NCBI GenBank assembly: GCA_964574985.1
Contig: CAZNPH010000004.1
Location: 122,523-186,522, forward strand
DNA length: 64,000 nt
Direction: 5' to 3'
Source: CAZNPH01 sp964574985
Lineage (GTDB): Bacteria; Bacteroidota; Bacteroidia; Bacteroidales; SM23-62
Position numbers and translations under genes: made by a program. This document shows positions 9,289-18,203 of this stretch, one piece after another (positions within the stretch are counted from its first letter, which is position 1; each line of letters starts with the position of its first letter). The notes under the pieces were generated by a model that was not told where the DNA came from, did not search any database, and saw only the letters and a program-made list of their open reading frames with translations.

Positions 9289-9301
9289 ACCGATACTATA
9301 T

Positions 9302-10975
9302 ATGGAAACACTCTCTTCACTCGATTACATTGCATTTTTGTTGTATATCCTGATCATTGCCGGGATCGGAGCATTTTTCGGATGGTTTGTCAGGGACATT
9401 AAAAATTACTTTAAGGGAGGAAACACAATCCCCTGGGGAATAGGAGCCATCAGCAACTATATGGGCCTGTTCACCACTTTTGTTTTTGTTGCCTATGCCG
9501 GCGTGGCCTATGAACATGGAATGGTAGCGGTAACCGTGCTCTGGTGTACGGTCATGCCCTGCATCATTGCCGCCATGTTCCTTGGCAAAAGATGGCTGCG
9601 ATCGGGCATTCTCACCCCGGTGGAATACCTTGAAGCCCGTTTCAATATCTCAGTACGGCAGCTATTTAGCTGGACCGGATTGGGCATGAGGTTTTTAGAC
9701 AATATGGTCCGGCTCTATGCCATGGGCATTTTCCTGATGGCAGCCACCCCTCTGAGCTTTTTGCAGGCGATCATCCTTTCAGGTGCTGTCATCACCTTTT
9801 TCACTATTATCGGGGGAGTGTGGGCGGTGGTGGTCATCGACACCCTGCAATTTGTCATACTGGCTTTTGCCGCCCTGATGCTGGTTCCACTGGCACTGCA
9901 TGAAGCAGGCGGACTCCAGAATCTGGCGCAATCACACCCCGATCATTTTAACTGGCTGAACGGCCCGAAGGGACAACCCCTCTGGTTGCTGGCCTATTAT
10001 GTAATGATCATACTGAAATACAATGCAAACTGGGTTTTCATTCAGCGTTTTTATTCGGTACGTGATGAACGGGCTTCCCGTAAGCTGGGCCTGCTGACCG
10101 CCACCCTGTTTTTCATTTTTCCTGTCTTTTTCCTGCTTCCAGCCGTTGCCGCAGTGGAGATCCTCCCCACTCTTTCCAATCCGGAAACAGCCTATGTGGC
10201 CACCGCAACCAAACTGCTTCCCGCGGGTCTGATGGGATTGATGTTGGCGGCCATGTTCTCGGCCAATATGTCTTCGCTCAATTCTGAACTGAATGTCATG
10301 TCGGGTGTACTGACCAACGACGTGTATAAAAGACTGATCAATCCGGCAGGGAATGAAATGCATTATTTGTGGGTAGCCAGACTCAATATTGTTCTGTGCG
10401 GATTCCTGATTGTGATCGGGTCTTTGTTTGTAGGCCAGCTGGGAGGTGCGTTCGAGGCCAACAAACTGCTGACCGGACTCTTTGCAATACCCATTGCCGT
10501 CCCGCTGGTATTCGGACTCATATCCAAAAAGCCCAGGCCGGTGGGAGCCGTGGCGACCCTGCTGGTCGGGATCGTGACCGGACTGGCACTGAATATGGTC
10601 CCTAAAATACGCTGGGAATATGCCACCCTGACCGAGATCGGGGTTTGTTTTGCGGTTTTTTATGTATCCGGACTTTTCAGGAGCAAAAACATTCATTATC
10701 TTGACCGCATCAATGGCTTTTTCAGGAAACTGAACACAGCGATCCCCGAGTCACAGAAACCGCCGGTGGATAAAAAATTCACCCGGTCGTTGATGACACT
10801 TTTCACCATTGCATTGTCCTTCACGGGAATTCTTTTCATTTTTATGTCCATACCCTCGGCTTCCGAATTCAGCGGAAAAATGGCCATCGCAGAGGGAACG
10901 GTCTGTTTGCTGATCGCATTGCTTCTGTATATCATAAAAAGAAATGCACAATCCAAAAACAGAGTCCATGAATGA
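9302..10975 (+). CDS. sodium:solute symporter (SSS family), probably for hexuronate
   Basis: The 557-residue protein is a multi-spanning inner-membrane carrier of the SSS family, with about 14 predicted hydrophobic segments; typical segments are FKGGNTIPWGIGAISNYMG near residue 38 and LMLAAMFSANMSSLNSELN near residue 315. SSS proteins move sugars, sugar acids or other solutes with sodium. Placed between a LacI regulator and UxaC, it is most likely the hexuronate importer; this is inferred from context. Its stop overlaps the UxaC start region by 8 bases. Confidence 0.85.
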   Translation: METLSSLDYIAFLLYILIIAGIGAFFGWFVRDIKNYFKGGNTIPWGIGAISNYMGLFTTFVFVAYAGVAYEHGMVAVTVLWCTVMPCIIAAMFLGKRWLRSGILTPVEYLEARFNISVRQLFSWTGLGMRFLDNMVRLYAMGIFLMAATPLSFLQAIILSGAVITFFTIIGGVWAVVVIDTLQFVILAFAALMLVPLALHEAGGLQNLAQSHPDHFNWLNGPKGQPLWLLAYYVMIILKYNANWVFIQRFYSVRDERASRKLGLLTATLFFIFPVFFLLPAVAAVEILPTLSNPETAYVATATKLLPAGLMGLMLAAMFSANMSSLNSELNVMSGVLTNDVYKRLINPAGNEMHYLWVARLNIVLCGFLIVIGSLFVGQLGGAFEANKLLTGLFAIPIAVPLVFGLISKKPRPVGAVATLLVGIVTGLALNMVPKIRWEYATLTEIGVCFAVFYVSGLFRSKNIHYLDRINGFFRKLNTAIPESQKPPVDKKFTRSLMTLFTIALSFTGILFIFMSIPSASEFSGKMAIAEGTVCLLIALLLYIIKRNAQSKNRVHE

Positions 10976-12377
10976 TCTGATCCATGAAAATTTCCTGCTT
11001 TTGAACAAAACAGGCCAGAGACTGTATCATGAGGCGGCTGAGAGCCTGCCCATCGTGGACTATCACAATCACCTGAAACCCAAAAACCTTGCAGAAAATA
11101 AGGTCCACGACAACATCGCCCGTATGTGGGTGGTTGCCGATCAGTATAAACACAGGGCCATGCGAATCCACGGGATTCCCGAACATGATATTACAGGCAA
11201 AGCGGAAGACCGGCAGAAATTCGATCAATGGATGGAAACATTCCCGTACACCGCGGGCAATCCTTTGTTCCACTGGTCATTGATGGAAATGAAAAAAATC
11301 TTCGGAATCGACATTCCCCTGACTCCCAAAAATGCCGGCAGGATCTGGAACATCTGCAACGAACGCATCTGCAATGGGCATCTTGGGGAGATGGATGTCC
11401 TTTCTGAATACAGGGTGCAAACTCTGTGTACATCAGATGACCTGCTGGAAGACATCGGATTGCATGAAAAAGCATCCGGGAACGGCTTCGGCATTGAAGT
11501 AAAACCCTCCCTAAGGGGTGATTCAATACTGAAGATTGACAGGAAAGATTTTACCGGCTGGCTGAATCAATTGTCCGGGATGACCAAAGGCTCTATAAAA
11601 AATTTTGATGATTATCTGGAAGCTGTCAGGAAGCGCCTGGATGTATTTGGCCGGAAAAAATGTGTTATATCTGATCACGGACTGGATGCGGGATTTGAAT
11701 TTACCGATCCTGAAAGAGTTAATCCGGCCGGAATATTCGACAAACGTTTGCAGGGCCGGTTGCCTGATCCAGATGAATTGGCCGGGATCCAGTCCTTTCT
11801 GCTTTTATTTCTCTGCAGGGAATATACCCGTCGCGGCTGGATCATGCAATTGCACATCGGCGCCCAGAGATACACCAGCACCCGTCTGAGAAAACTGGCC
11901 GGTTCAAAGGGGGGATTTGCATGCATCGGAGAAAGTACGGATGCAGCCAACCTTTGTTACATGCTGGACAGCTTAGAAAAAAACAACGCCCTGCCGGATA
12001 TCATCCTGTTCAACCTGAACCCGTCGGACAATGAGATGTATGCCACACTGACCGGTTCTTTTACCCAGGACGGAGTGCCCGGGAAAATACAATTCGGGCC
12101 GGCCTGGTGGTACAATGACCATTTTACGGGCATTCAAAATCATCTCACCACACTGGCCGGACACGGGTTGCTGAGTCATTTCATCGGAATGACCACCGAT
12201 TCAAGAAGCGTGCTCTCTTTTTCCCGCCATGAATATTTCCGCAGGGTCCTGTGCGACCTGCTCGGTGAATGGGTCGAAAAAGGGCTGTTGCCAAGGGATA
12301 CTAAATGGTTGGGCAACATGGTCAGGAATATCTCATACGAAAACAGCAATAAACGGATAAACAAACCAGAATCATGA
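10968..12377 (+). CDS. uxaC: glucuronate/galacturonate isomerase (uronate isomerase)
   Basis: UxaC converts D-glucuronate to D-fructuronate and D-galacturonate to D-tagaturonate in the cytosol. The 469-residue product matches the usual size and starts like known UxaC proteins (ENFLLLNKTGQRLYHEAAES). The metal-binding His-x-His is in VDYHNHL near residue 33, and further family segments are FGPAWWYNDHFTGIQ and GMTTDSRSVLSFSRHEYFRR near the C-terminus. ATG 10968 gives the family N-terminus; an in-frame ATG at 10944 would add eight residues inside the symporter gene. It overlaps the next gene by 4 bases. A second uronate isomerase is encoded at 58926. Confidence 0.95.
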   Translation: MNDLIHENFLLLNKTGQRLYHEAAESLPIVDYHNHLKPKNLAENKVHDNIARMWVVADQYKHRAMRIHGIPEHDITGKAEDRQKFDQWMETFPYTAGNPLFHWSLMEMKKIFGIDIPLTPKNAGRIWNICNERICNGHLGEMDVLSEYRVQTLCTSDDLLEDIGLHEKASGNGFGIEVKPSLRGDSILKIDRKDFTGWLNQLSGMTKGSIKNFDDYLEAVRKRLDVFGRKKCVISDHGLDAGFEFTDPERVNPAGIFDKRLQGRLPDPDELAGIQSFLLLFLCREYTRRGWIMQLHIGAQRYTSTRLRKLAGSKGGFACIGESTDAANLCYMLDSLEKNNALPDIILFNLNPSDNEMYATLTGSFTQDGVPGKIQFGPAWWYNDHFTGIQNHLTTLAGHGLLSHFIGMTTDSRSVLSFSRHEYFRRVLCDLLGEWVEKGLLPRDTKWLGNMVRNISYENSNKRINKPES

Positions 12378-13216
12378 ATAAATTGAATAACAAGGTAGCA
12401 GTGATCACAGGAGGTGGTGGCACCCTGTGTTCGGAAATGGCAAGGGAACTCGGTAAACTGGGAATGAAAGTGGCCCTGATTGGACGCACTATGGAAAAAT
12501 TGAAAAAAGTGGAAAATGAGATCAGTGCTTCGGGCGGAACGGCAATTTCCGCAAGCGGTGATGTGTCCAGTGTGAAGGATATGAAAAATGCTGCATCATA
12601 TATACGGAAAGAACTAGGTCCTTGCAGGATCCTGATCAATGGTGCGGGCGGGAATCAGATGGATGCCATCACTACCGTGAATGAATTCGCCCGGGAGGAA
12701 CTGGATCGAAAGGACCCGGAGCTCCGTGGATTTTTCAACCTGAAAATGGACCGTTTCCTGGATGTGATCGATATCAATACCCTGGGGACGGTGATTCCCT
12801 GCCAGATATTTGCCAGAGATATGGCCGCCAATAAAGGGGGGAGTATAATCAATTTTGCCTCCATGACCAGTTTCCGGGCCCTATCGCGTGTACCCGCATA
12901 CGGGATGGCCAAGACAGCCATTGTTTTCTTTACCCAGTGGCTGGCATCCTATCTTGCCCCTGCCGGCATCAGGGTGAATGCCATTGCCCCCGGATATTTC
13001 ATCAATGACCGGAACCGTTACCGGCTGATGAAATCCGAAGGCGGATATACAGAAAGAGGAAAAAATATTCTCAGCCTTACTCCCCTGAAACGCTTCGGGA
13101 AAGCCGGGGAACTGACCGGCTGTATGAAATGGCTGATCGATGAAGACAGCGCCGGTTTTGTCACCGGGGTCACCGTTCCTGTAGACGGGGGGTTTCTTTC
13201 ATGTCCGGGGGTATGA
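12374..13216 (+). CDS. SDR family oxidoreductase, probable D-mannonate oxidoreductase
   Basis: This 280-residue short-chain dehydrogenase has the cofactor loop TGGGGTLCSEMA near residue 13, the NGAGG segment near residue 90, and the catalytic Ser (FASMTS) and Tyr-x3-Lys (YGMAK) of classical SDR enzymes. It lies between uxaC and uxuA, and in Bacteroidota and Thermotoga-type loci an SDR of this kind reduces fructuronate to mannonate in place of the unrelated UxuB. The translational overlap with uxaC (ATGA) supports a shared pathway. A paralogue in the second hexuronate cluster (55633) shares the unusual insert between the NGAGG segment and the catalytic Ser. Confidence 0.85.
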   Translation: MNKLNNKVAVITGGGGTLCSEMARELGKLGMKVALIGRTMEKLKKVENEISASGGTAISASGDVSSVKDMKNAASYIRKELGPCRILINGAGGNQMDAITTVNEFAREELDRKDPELRGFFNLKMDRFLDVIDINTLGTVIPCQIFARDMAANKGGSIINFASMTSFRALSRVPAYGMAKTAIVFFTQWLASYLAPAGIRVNAIAPGYFINDRNRYRLMKSEGGYTERGKNILSLTPLKRFGKAGELTGCMKWLIDEDSAGFVTGVTVPVDGGFLSCPGV

Positions 13217-13252
13217 TCATTGAAAACTCCACATAAACAAAACCATAATGCC

Positions 13253-13996
13253 ATGAGTACAAAACAGTACAAAAAAGAGGTAGGTATGATGAACCTCGAA
13301 AAGCTGATTGAATTCCGCGAGAGCATCTCAAAAAAGAAATTGCCGGTTCCTGAAAAAAAATTACTGGAACGCTTTGAAAAATTGTACACGGGTGCGGTGA
13401 ACGATGTAATGCGGGAATTCTGCCTGCTCGATCAGGCTTTGCCTTACCACATTGTGCCGCTGAGGGAATACAGGACGGTAACGGGCTTTGCCTTTACGGT
13501 TAAAAGTTCTCCCAATGTAAAGATCCGCGGGGAGATGGAATTCCGTTCGAAAATGCTGGATGAAATGCATGAGGATGCCTTCGTGATCTGGGATACAAGC
13601 CACGATGAAAAAGCCACCCTCTGGGGAGGCGTAATGACCGCCACCGCCAGGAAGAAGAAAGTAAAAGCAGCCTGTGTTGACGGAGGAATAAGGGATACTC
13701 ACCAGATCCTGGAAGCGGATTTTCCTGTATTTTATAAATACAGGACATCCAACGGAAGTCTGGGCAGATGCCTGATCACCCATTACCAGGTTCCGGTGAG
13801 GATCGGAGATGTGACCATCAAGCCAGGGGATGTCATCCTGGGTGATGTGGACGGGGTCCTGGCCGTGCCAAGGGAGCAGGCCTATGAGATCCTGCTGAGG
13901 GCCGAAGAGATAAAGAAAAATGAAAAGAAGATCTACAGCTGGGTTAAGGAAGGGCAATCCATTAAAAACATCACGGATAAGGGTGGATATTTCTGA
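13253..13996 (+). CDS. RraA-like aldolase/decarboxylase family protein
   Basis: The protein belongs to the RraA/HMG aldolase fold: it has LYTGAVNDVM near its start, VDGGIRDTHQI with the substrate- and metal-site Arg-Asp pair, and GDVILGDVDGVLAVP. Known members cleave 4-hydroxy-4-methyl-2-oxoglutarate or decarboxylate oxaloacetate with a divalent metal. Between the mannonate oxidoreductase and mannonate dehydratase genes, and with no KDG kinase or KDPG aldolase in the window, it could cleave a 2-keto-3-deoxy sugar acid, but this is inference. The start is uncertain: ATG 13253 is used, and ATG 13286, preceded by GAGG, is an equally good choice. Confidence 0.75.
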   Translation: MSTKQYKKEVGMMNLEKLIEFRESISKKKLPVPEKKLLERFEKLYTGAVNDVMREFCLLDQALPYHIVPLREYRTVTGFAFTVKSSPNVKIRGEMEFRSKMLDEMHEDAFVIWDTSHDEKATLWGGVMTATARKKKVKAACVDGGIRDTHQILEADFPVFYKYRTSNGSLGRCLITHYQVPVRIGDVTIKPGDVILGDVDGVLAVPREQAYEILLRAEEIKKNEKKIYSWVKEGQSIKNITDKGGYF

Positions 13997-14014
13997 AAAT
14001 AACCGGTCATTCAT

Positions 14015-15013
14015 ATGAAATTAGCACTGCTTTTGCCACCCGCGTATGATGAAAGGAAATGGGCCCTGGCACGCCAGGCGGGTGTGAAGTATGCCATTAC
14101 CAAAGCGTCTCCGGAATTGTCAGGCAAACTACCCCCTTGTGATCTCAGGTCCCTGAGGTCTTTAAGGGATTCTTTTGATGAGAAAGGATTCCGTTTATAC
14201 GGACTTGAAGGGGATCAGTTTAATATGGAAAAGGTAAAGCTGGGTTTGCCCGGACGTGACGAAACCATTGAACACTATCAGAAAATGATCAGAAATATGG
14301 GAGAACTCGGGATTCCCCTTTTATGTTACAATTTCATGGCTTCCGTGGGATGGTACCGGACCCGGACAGATGTAAATGAAAGAGGGGGTGCAAAAACCAG
14401 TGAATTCAATATGGCGGATCTGGCAAACAAAACTTTGCCGGATGAAAAGAGAATATCTTCAGAAAAACTCTGGAAAAACCTTTTTTATTTCCTGGATGCC
14501 GTATTGCCCGTGGCGGATTCTTCCGGAATAAAAATGGCCCTGCATCCTGATGACCCGCCGGTTTCTTCATTGATGGGATCTGCCAGGATCCTGACCTCTG
14601 CCGGGGCTTTTGACAAATTGTTGACGCGTTACAATAAAAGCCCTGGCGCCGGAATTGCCTTCTGCCAGGCAACTTTCAGTCTTATGGGAGAGAACATTCG
14701 TGCCATTTCAGAAAAATGGCTGAGGCAACAAAAGATATTCTTTATTCACCTGAGGGATGTGGAAGGTTACCGGGACCATTTCAGGGAGACCTTTCATGAC
14801 AATGGACCGACCGATATGACCGGCTTGCTCAAACATTACCAAAAATATGGTTATGACGGACCGGTCAGGCCTGATCATGCCCCTGCAATGTACGGGGAAA
14901 CCCTGAAAAAGTTTACAGGTAGTTTGTCCTCAGGTTATGAAATGACGGGAAAGATCCTGGCTGTCGGATATATCAGGGGGATTTGTCATGCAGCCGGAAT
15001 TCCCTTAAAGTAA
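14015..15013 (+). CDS. uxuA: mannonate dehydratase
   Basis: UxuA removes water from D-mannonate to give 2-keto-3-deoxy-D-gluconate. The 332-residue protein is a little shorter than most UxuA proteins, but the metal ligands can be seen: Cys in IAFCQATFS, His in FFIHLRDVEG and Asp-His in RPDHAPAM, together with the ALHPDDPP segment. It is the last gene of the operon LacI-symporter-UxaC-SDR-RraA-UxuA; the gap to the next gene is 93 bases. The second hexuronate cluster at 49-60 kb has no counterpart of this gene. Confidence 0.9.
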   Translation: MKLALLLPPAYDERKWALARQAGVKYAITKASPELSGKLPPCDLRSLRSLRDSFDEKGFRLYGLEGDQFNMEKVKLGLPGRDETIEHYQKMIRNMGELGIPLLCYNFMASVGWYRTRTDVNERGGAKTSEFNMADLANKTLPDEKRISSEKLWKNLFYFLDAVLPVADSSGIKMALHPDDPPVSSLMGSARILTSAGAFDKLLTRYNKSPGAGIAFCQATFSLMGENIRAISEKWLRQQKIFFIHLRDVEGYRDHFRETFHDNGPTDMTGLLKHYQKYGYDGPVRPDHAPAMYGETLKKFTGSLSSGYEMTGKILAVGYIRGICHAAGIPLK

Positions 15014-15106
15014 CCGTTCAAATAATGATGACCAAAAAAGGAATCCGGCTGAAAAAAATCCTTATTTTAGGGAGTAAGCATATATATAACCCTTGATATT
15101 AGAAGC

Positions 15107-16630
15107 ATGAGAAAAAAAACAAAACATTTATGGGCCTGCCTGCTGGTTATTTCCTGGTTGATTTTGTTGTATGGATGCAAACAAGGAAAAAAAACCGCAG
15201 TTCAAAGGAATCTTGTCCTGCTCGCCGGAGAACCGACATCCGGCAGCATTCTCCTGCAATGCCGGTTCGCTGTCACTGACACCCTTGTTGACCACGATAT
15301 ACCGGGCAGTGCCGGCACGGGATGCTTTCAGGTCAGCCGGGATTCATCATTTTCGGCATTTAAAGAAACCCCGTGGATACCGGCAGATAAAAAAAACGAT
15401 TTCATAATAAGGAAGAAGGTGTACGAACTTCAACCGAACACTTCGTATTATTACCGGGCAAGGGCGGTCCTCTGGGCTAATCCTGACACTGTCCATTCCC
15501 TCACTGGCCGTTTCAGCACACTTCCAGGGCCGGAAGAAGCAGAGGACATTTGTTTTGCCATGTCTACCGGTTTCAATTATGAGAAATTTTATGGCATTGG
15601 GCGTCCTGCCAACGGAGGACGTGGAAAGATCATGGCCCCTCCGGCCACCGGCATTGACCGGAAGCTGGGTTTCGAAGCCTTTGATGCGGTGCGGGAGATA
15701 AAACCGGATTTCTTCATTGCCAACGGCGACGTGGTATACTATGACAGTCCGACCGAAAAACCCGAAATGCGGGCAAAAACAAAGGAGCAGATGCAAGCCA
15801 AATGGCACCGTTTTTTTTCCATGCCCCGTAACCGGAAAATGTGTCTCCAAATTCCTGTATTCTATCTCAAGGACGACCATGACCACCGTTTCAATGACTG
15901 CGACACCACCAATTCCCGGTTCAAAAAACCCTCCCATCAACTCGGGATATGTGTTTTCCGTGAACAGGTTCCGGTAGTGGACCTTGAAAATCCGGATGCC
16001 GTAACCTACCGCACGGTAAGAGCGGGGAAAGATCTGCAATTGTGGTTCATGGAAGGCCGTGATTACCGGAGTCCGAACAAAAGAAAGGACACCCCTGAAA
16101 AAAGCATTTGGGGGAAAGAACAGAAGGAATGGCTTAAACGGACACTTCTTGAAAGTGATGCCACCTTCAAGATACTTGTATCCCCTACACCCATGATCGG
16201 GCCCGATGATGCTTATAAAATCGATAATCATACGAATCCCGGAGGTTTTCAATCCGAAGGCCGGGCTTTTATTTCCTGGCTCGCCGAAAAAGGTTTTTCA
16301 GGAAATGATTTCTTTTTCCTGTGCGGTGACCGCCACTGGCAATACCATTCCATACATCCTTCAGGCTTTGAAGAATTCAGTTGCGGGGCATTTGTAGACC
16401 AGAATTCAAGGCCGGGAAGGCTCCCCGGAGATCCACAGTCCACCGATCCTGACTCCCTGTTGCGTACACCCTATATCCAGGCCGAAAACTGGGGAGGCGG
16501 ATTTTTAACGGTAAAAAGCTTCCGGCGGGAAGGAATTCCGGTGATATGCTTCGGATTTCATGACAAATACGGCAAATGCTCTTCTGAAACCGAAAAACAA
16601 ATGACAAATAAAAATCAATTGCCAAAATGA
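15107..16630 (+). CDS. PhoD-like phosphodiesterase/alkaline phosphatase, lipoprotein
   Basis: The 507-residue protein has a lipoprotein signal (LLYGC), an N-terminal fibronectin-like domain to about residue 135, and a metallophosphoesterase domain of the PhoD type: IANGDVVYYD, YLKDDHDHRF and LCGDRHWQYHS supply the Asp, His and Asn-type metal ligands. PhoD enzymes hydrolyse phosphodiesters or phosphomonoesters with Ca and Fe. It starts a rightward operon and overlaps the following sulfatase by 4 bases, so the substrate may be part of the same polysaccharide-degrading system or a phosphate ester on it. The precise substrate is unknown. Confidence 0.85.
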   Translation: MRKKTKHLWACLLVISWLILLYGCKQGKKTAVQRNLVLLAGEPTSGSILLQCRFAVTDTLVDHDIPGSAGTGCFQVSRDSSFSAFKETPWIPADKKNDFIIRKKVYELQPNTSYYYRARAVLWANPDTVHSLTGRFSTLPGPEEAEDICFAMSTGFNYEKFYGIGRPANGGRGKIMAPPATGIDRKLGFEAFDAVREIKPDFFIANGDVVYYDSPTEKPEMRAKTKEQMQAKWHRFFSMPRNRKMCLQIPVFYLKDDHDHRFNDCDTTNSRFKKPSHQLGICVFREQVPVVDLENPDAVTYRTVRAGKDLQLWFMEGRDYRSPNKRKDTPEKSIWGKEQKEWLKRTLLESDATFKILVSPTPMIGPDDAYKIDNHTNPGGFQSEGRAFISWLAEKGFSGNDFFFLCGDRHWQYHSIHPSGFEEFSCGAFVDQNSRPGRLPGDPQSTDPDSLLRTPYIQAENWGGGFLTVKSFRREGIPVICFGFHDKYGKCSSETEKQMTNKNQLPK

Positions 16631-18168
16631 AAAACTGGAAACAACTTGCTTTACTGACCGGTGCCGTTGTCATGGCCGGATGCGGGCAAAAAAAGGCTAA
16701 AGAACATGAAAAGCCCAACTTCCTGCTGATCATAAGCGATGACCAATCCTGGGTGCATAACAGTTCTTATGGCAATCAGGTGGTTCAGACCCCTGAATTC
16801 GACAAGCTGGCCGAAAAGGGCTTCCTGTTTCGAAATGCATTTTGTGCATCGCCGCATTGCTCGGCAAGCCGAGCTAACATTTTAACCGGCATGAACCAAT
16901 GGCAACTGAAGGAAGCCGGCACCCATGCCAGTAATTTTCCTTCAGAATTTTTGGCCCTACCCGAAATTCTTATGGAACACGGTTATGCCATAGGCTGTAC
17001 AGGAAAAGCCTGGAGCCCGGGGAAATGGGATATTACCGGGCGTGAACGGAACCCGGCCGGCGATCAATACAACAAATACAAAATGGAGAACTTACCGGCA
17101 AAATTTTTAACCTCCAGTGATCCGGTGAGAAACCTGGATGATTTTCTTTCCCAGAAAGAACCCGATCAGCCTTTCTGGTTTTGGTACGGGTCCATCGAGC
17201 CGCACGTGCAGTACGAAAAAAGAATCGGATTAAAAAACGGTATAGACACTGCCGGCATACAATTACCGGCATTTGTTCCCAACCATCCTGACGCCAAAAT
17301 TGAAATGTCGGATTACTATTTTGAAATCGAATGGTTCGACAAACAGGTGGGGTGGCTGGTGGAACTCCTCAAAGAAAAAGGGTTGGCCAAAAATACGGTT
17401 ATTGTCGTAACTTCCGATAATGGTATTGTATTACCAAGATGTAAGAGAAATCTTTATGAATACGGCTCACACATGCCGCTGGCAATATACTGGCCCAAAA
17501 TGAAAAATAAAGGAGAAAAAATAGACCGGCTCACCAGCTTTATCGATTTTGCACCGACCTTTCTGGAACTGGCGGGTATCGAAATCCCGGATCAGATGAC
17601 CGGCAAAAGTTTTGCCCGGCTGTTTACCAAAGACGGAATCTCAACCGAAAACGATCCGGCACATGTGTTAACCGGCTTCGAGCGACACGATCACCGCAGG
17701 TACGATAACTTAGGCTATCCCATGCGCGCCATACGTACCGACAGGTATCTTTTTATTAAGAATTACAAACCCGACAGATGGCCTGAAGGCGATCCCGAAG
17801 TGAACAGGTACGGACAAGGAACCAATATCACTGAATCGAGCTGGACAAGCAATTACACCTATTTTGAGCCCGGGAGTGAACTGTTTGAACTGGCTTTCGG
17901 TAAAAGACCTGCTAGAGAGTTGTATGATATTATTCAGGATCCGGAATGCATAAACAACCTTGCTGAAACAAAACAATACCGTTCAGTAGCAGATTCACTG
18001 CACCGCGTTTTGAGGAATAGACTGGTGGAGCAGGGCGACCCCAGGGAACTGGGATACGGCGACATTTTTGAAAGTTATCCCCGCCATGGTAGTATGAAAG
18101 AATACATCGGCGGTTTTAAAGAGCGCGGGGAATACAATCCTAAGTATCATGTGCATCCGGGCCATTAA
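16627..18168 (+). CDS. sulfatase (formylglycine type), lipoprotein
   Basis: The 513-residue lipoprotein (signal ending VVMAGC) is a type I sulfatase. The formylglycine motif is C-S-A-S-R with Cys near residue 78, and the metal-site segments LLIISDDQSW and VVTSDNG are present. It is coupled to the PhoD-like gene by an ATGA overlap and followed by GH115, GH78 and GH28 genes. It should remove sulfate esters from the target glycan in the periplasm or at the cell surface; which position is removed cannot be told. Confidence 0.9.
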   Translation: MKNWKQLALLTGAVVMAGCGQKKAKEHEKPNFLLIISDDQSWVHNSSYGNQVVQTPEFDKLAEKGFLFRNAFCASPHCSASRANILTGMNQWQLKEAGTHASNFPSEFLALPEILMEHGYAIGCTGKAWSPGKWDITGRERNPAGDQYNKYKMENLPAKFLTSSDPVRNLDDFLSQKEPDQPFWFWYGSIEPHVQYEKRIGLKNGIDTAGIQLPAFVPNHPDAKIEMSDYYFEIEWFDKQVGWLVELLKEKGLAKNTVIVVTSDNGIVLPRCKRNLYEYGSHMPLAIYWPKMKNKGEKIDRLTSFIDFAPTFLELAGIEIPDQMTGKSFARLFTKDGISTENDPAHVLTGFERHDHRRYDNLGYPMRAIRTDRYLFIKNYKPDRWPEGDPEVNRYGQGTNITESSWTSNYTYFEPGSELFELAFGKRPARELYDIIQDPECINNLAETKQYRSVADSLHRVLRNRLVEQGDPRELGYGDIFESYPRHGSMKEYIGGFKERGEYNPKYHVHPGH

Positions 18169-18203
18169 CAAACCATGCATATTTGTAATCTAATTTGAAA
18201 AAT

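Noticed and set aside
9932..10696. 254-codon open frame on the minus strand, rich in Gln and His
   Set aside because: It is antisense to the symporter; the Gln/His richness mirrors hydrophobic codons on the other strand.
15347..16252. 301-codon open frame on the minus strand
   Set aside because: It is antisense to the PhoD-like gene, whose motifs are clear on the plus strand.
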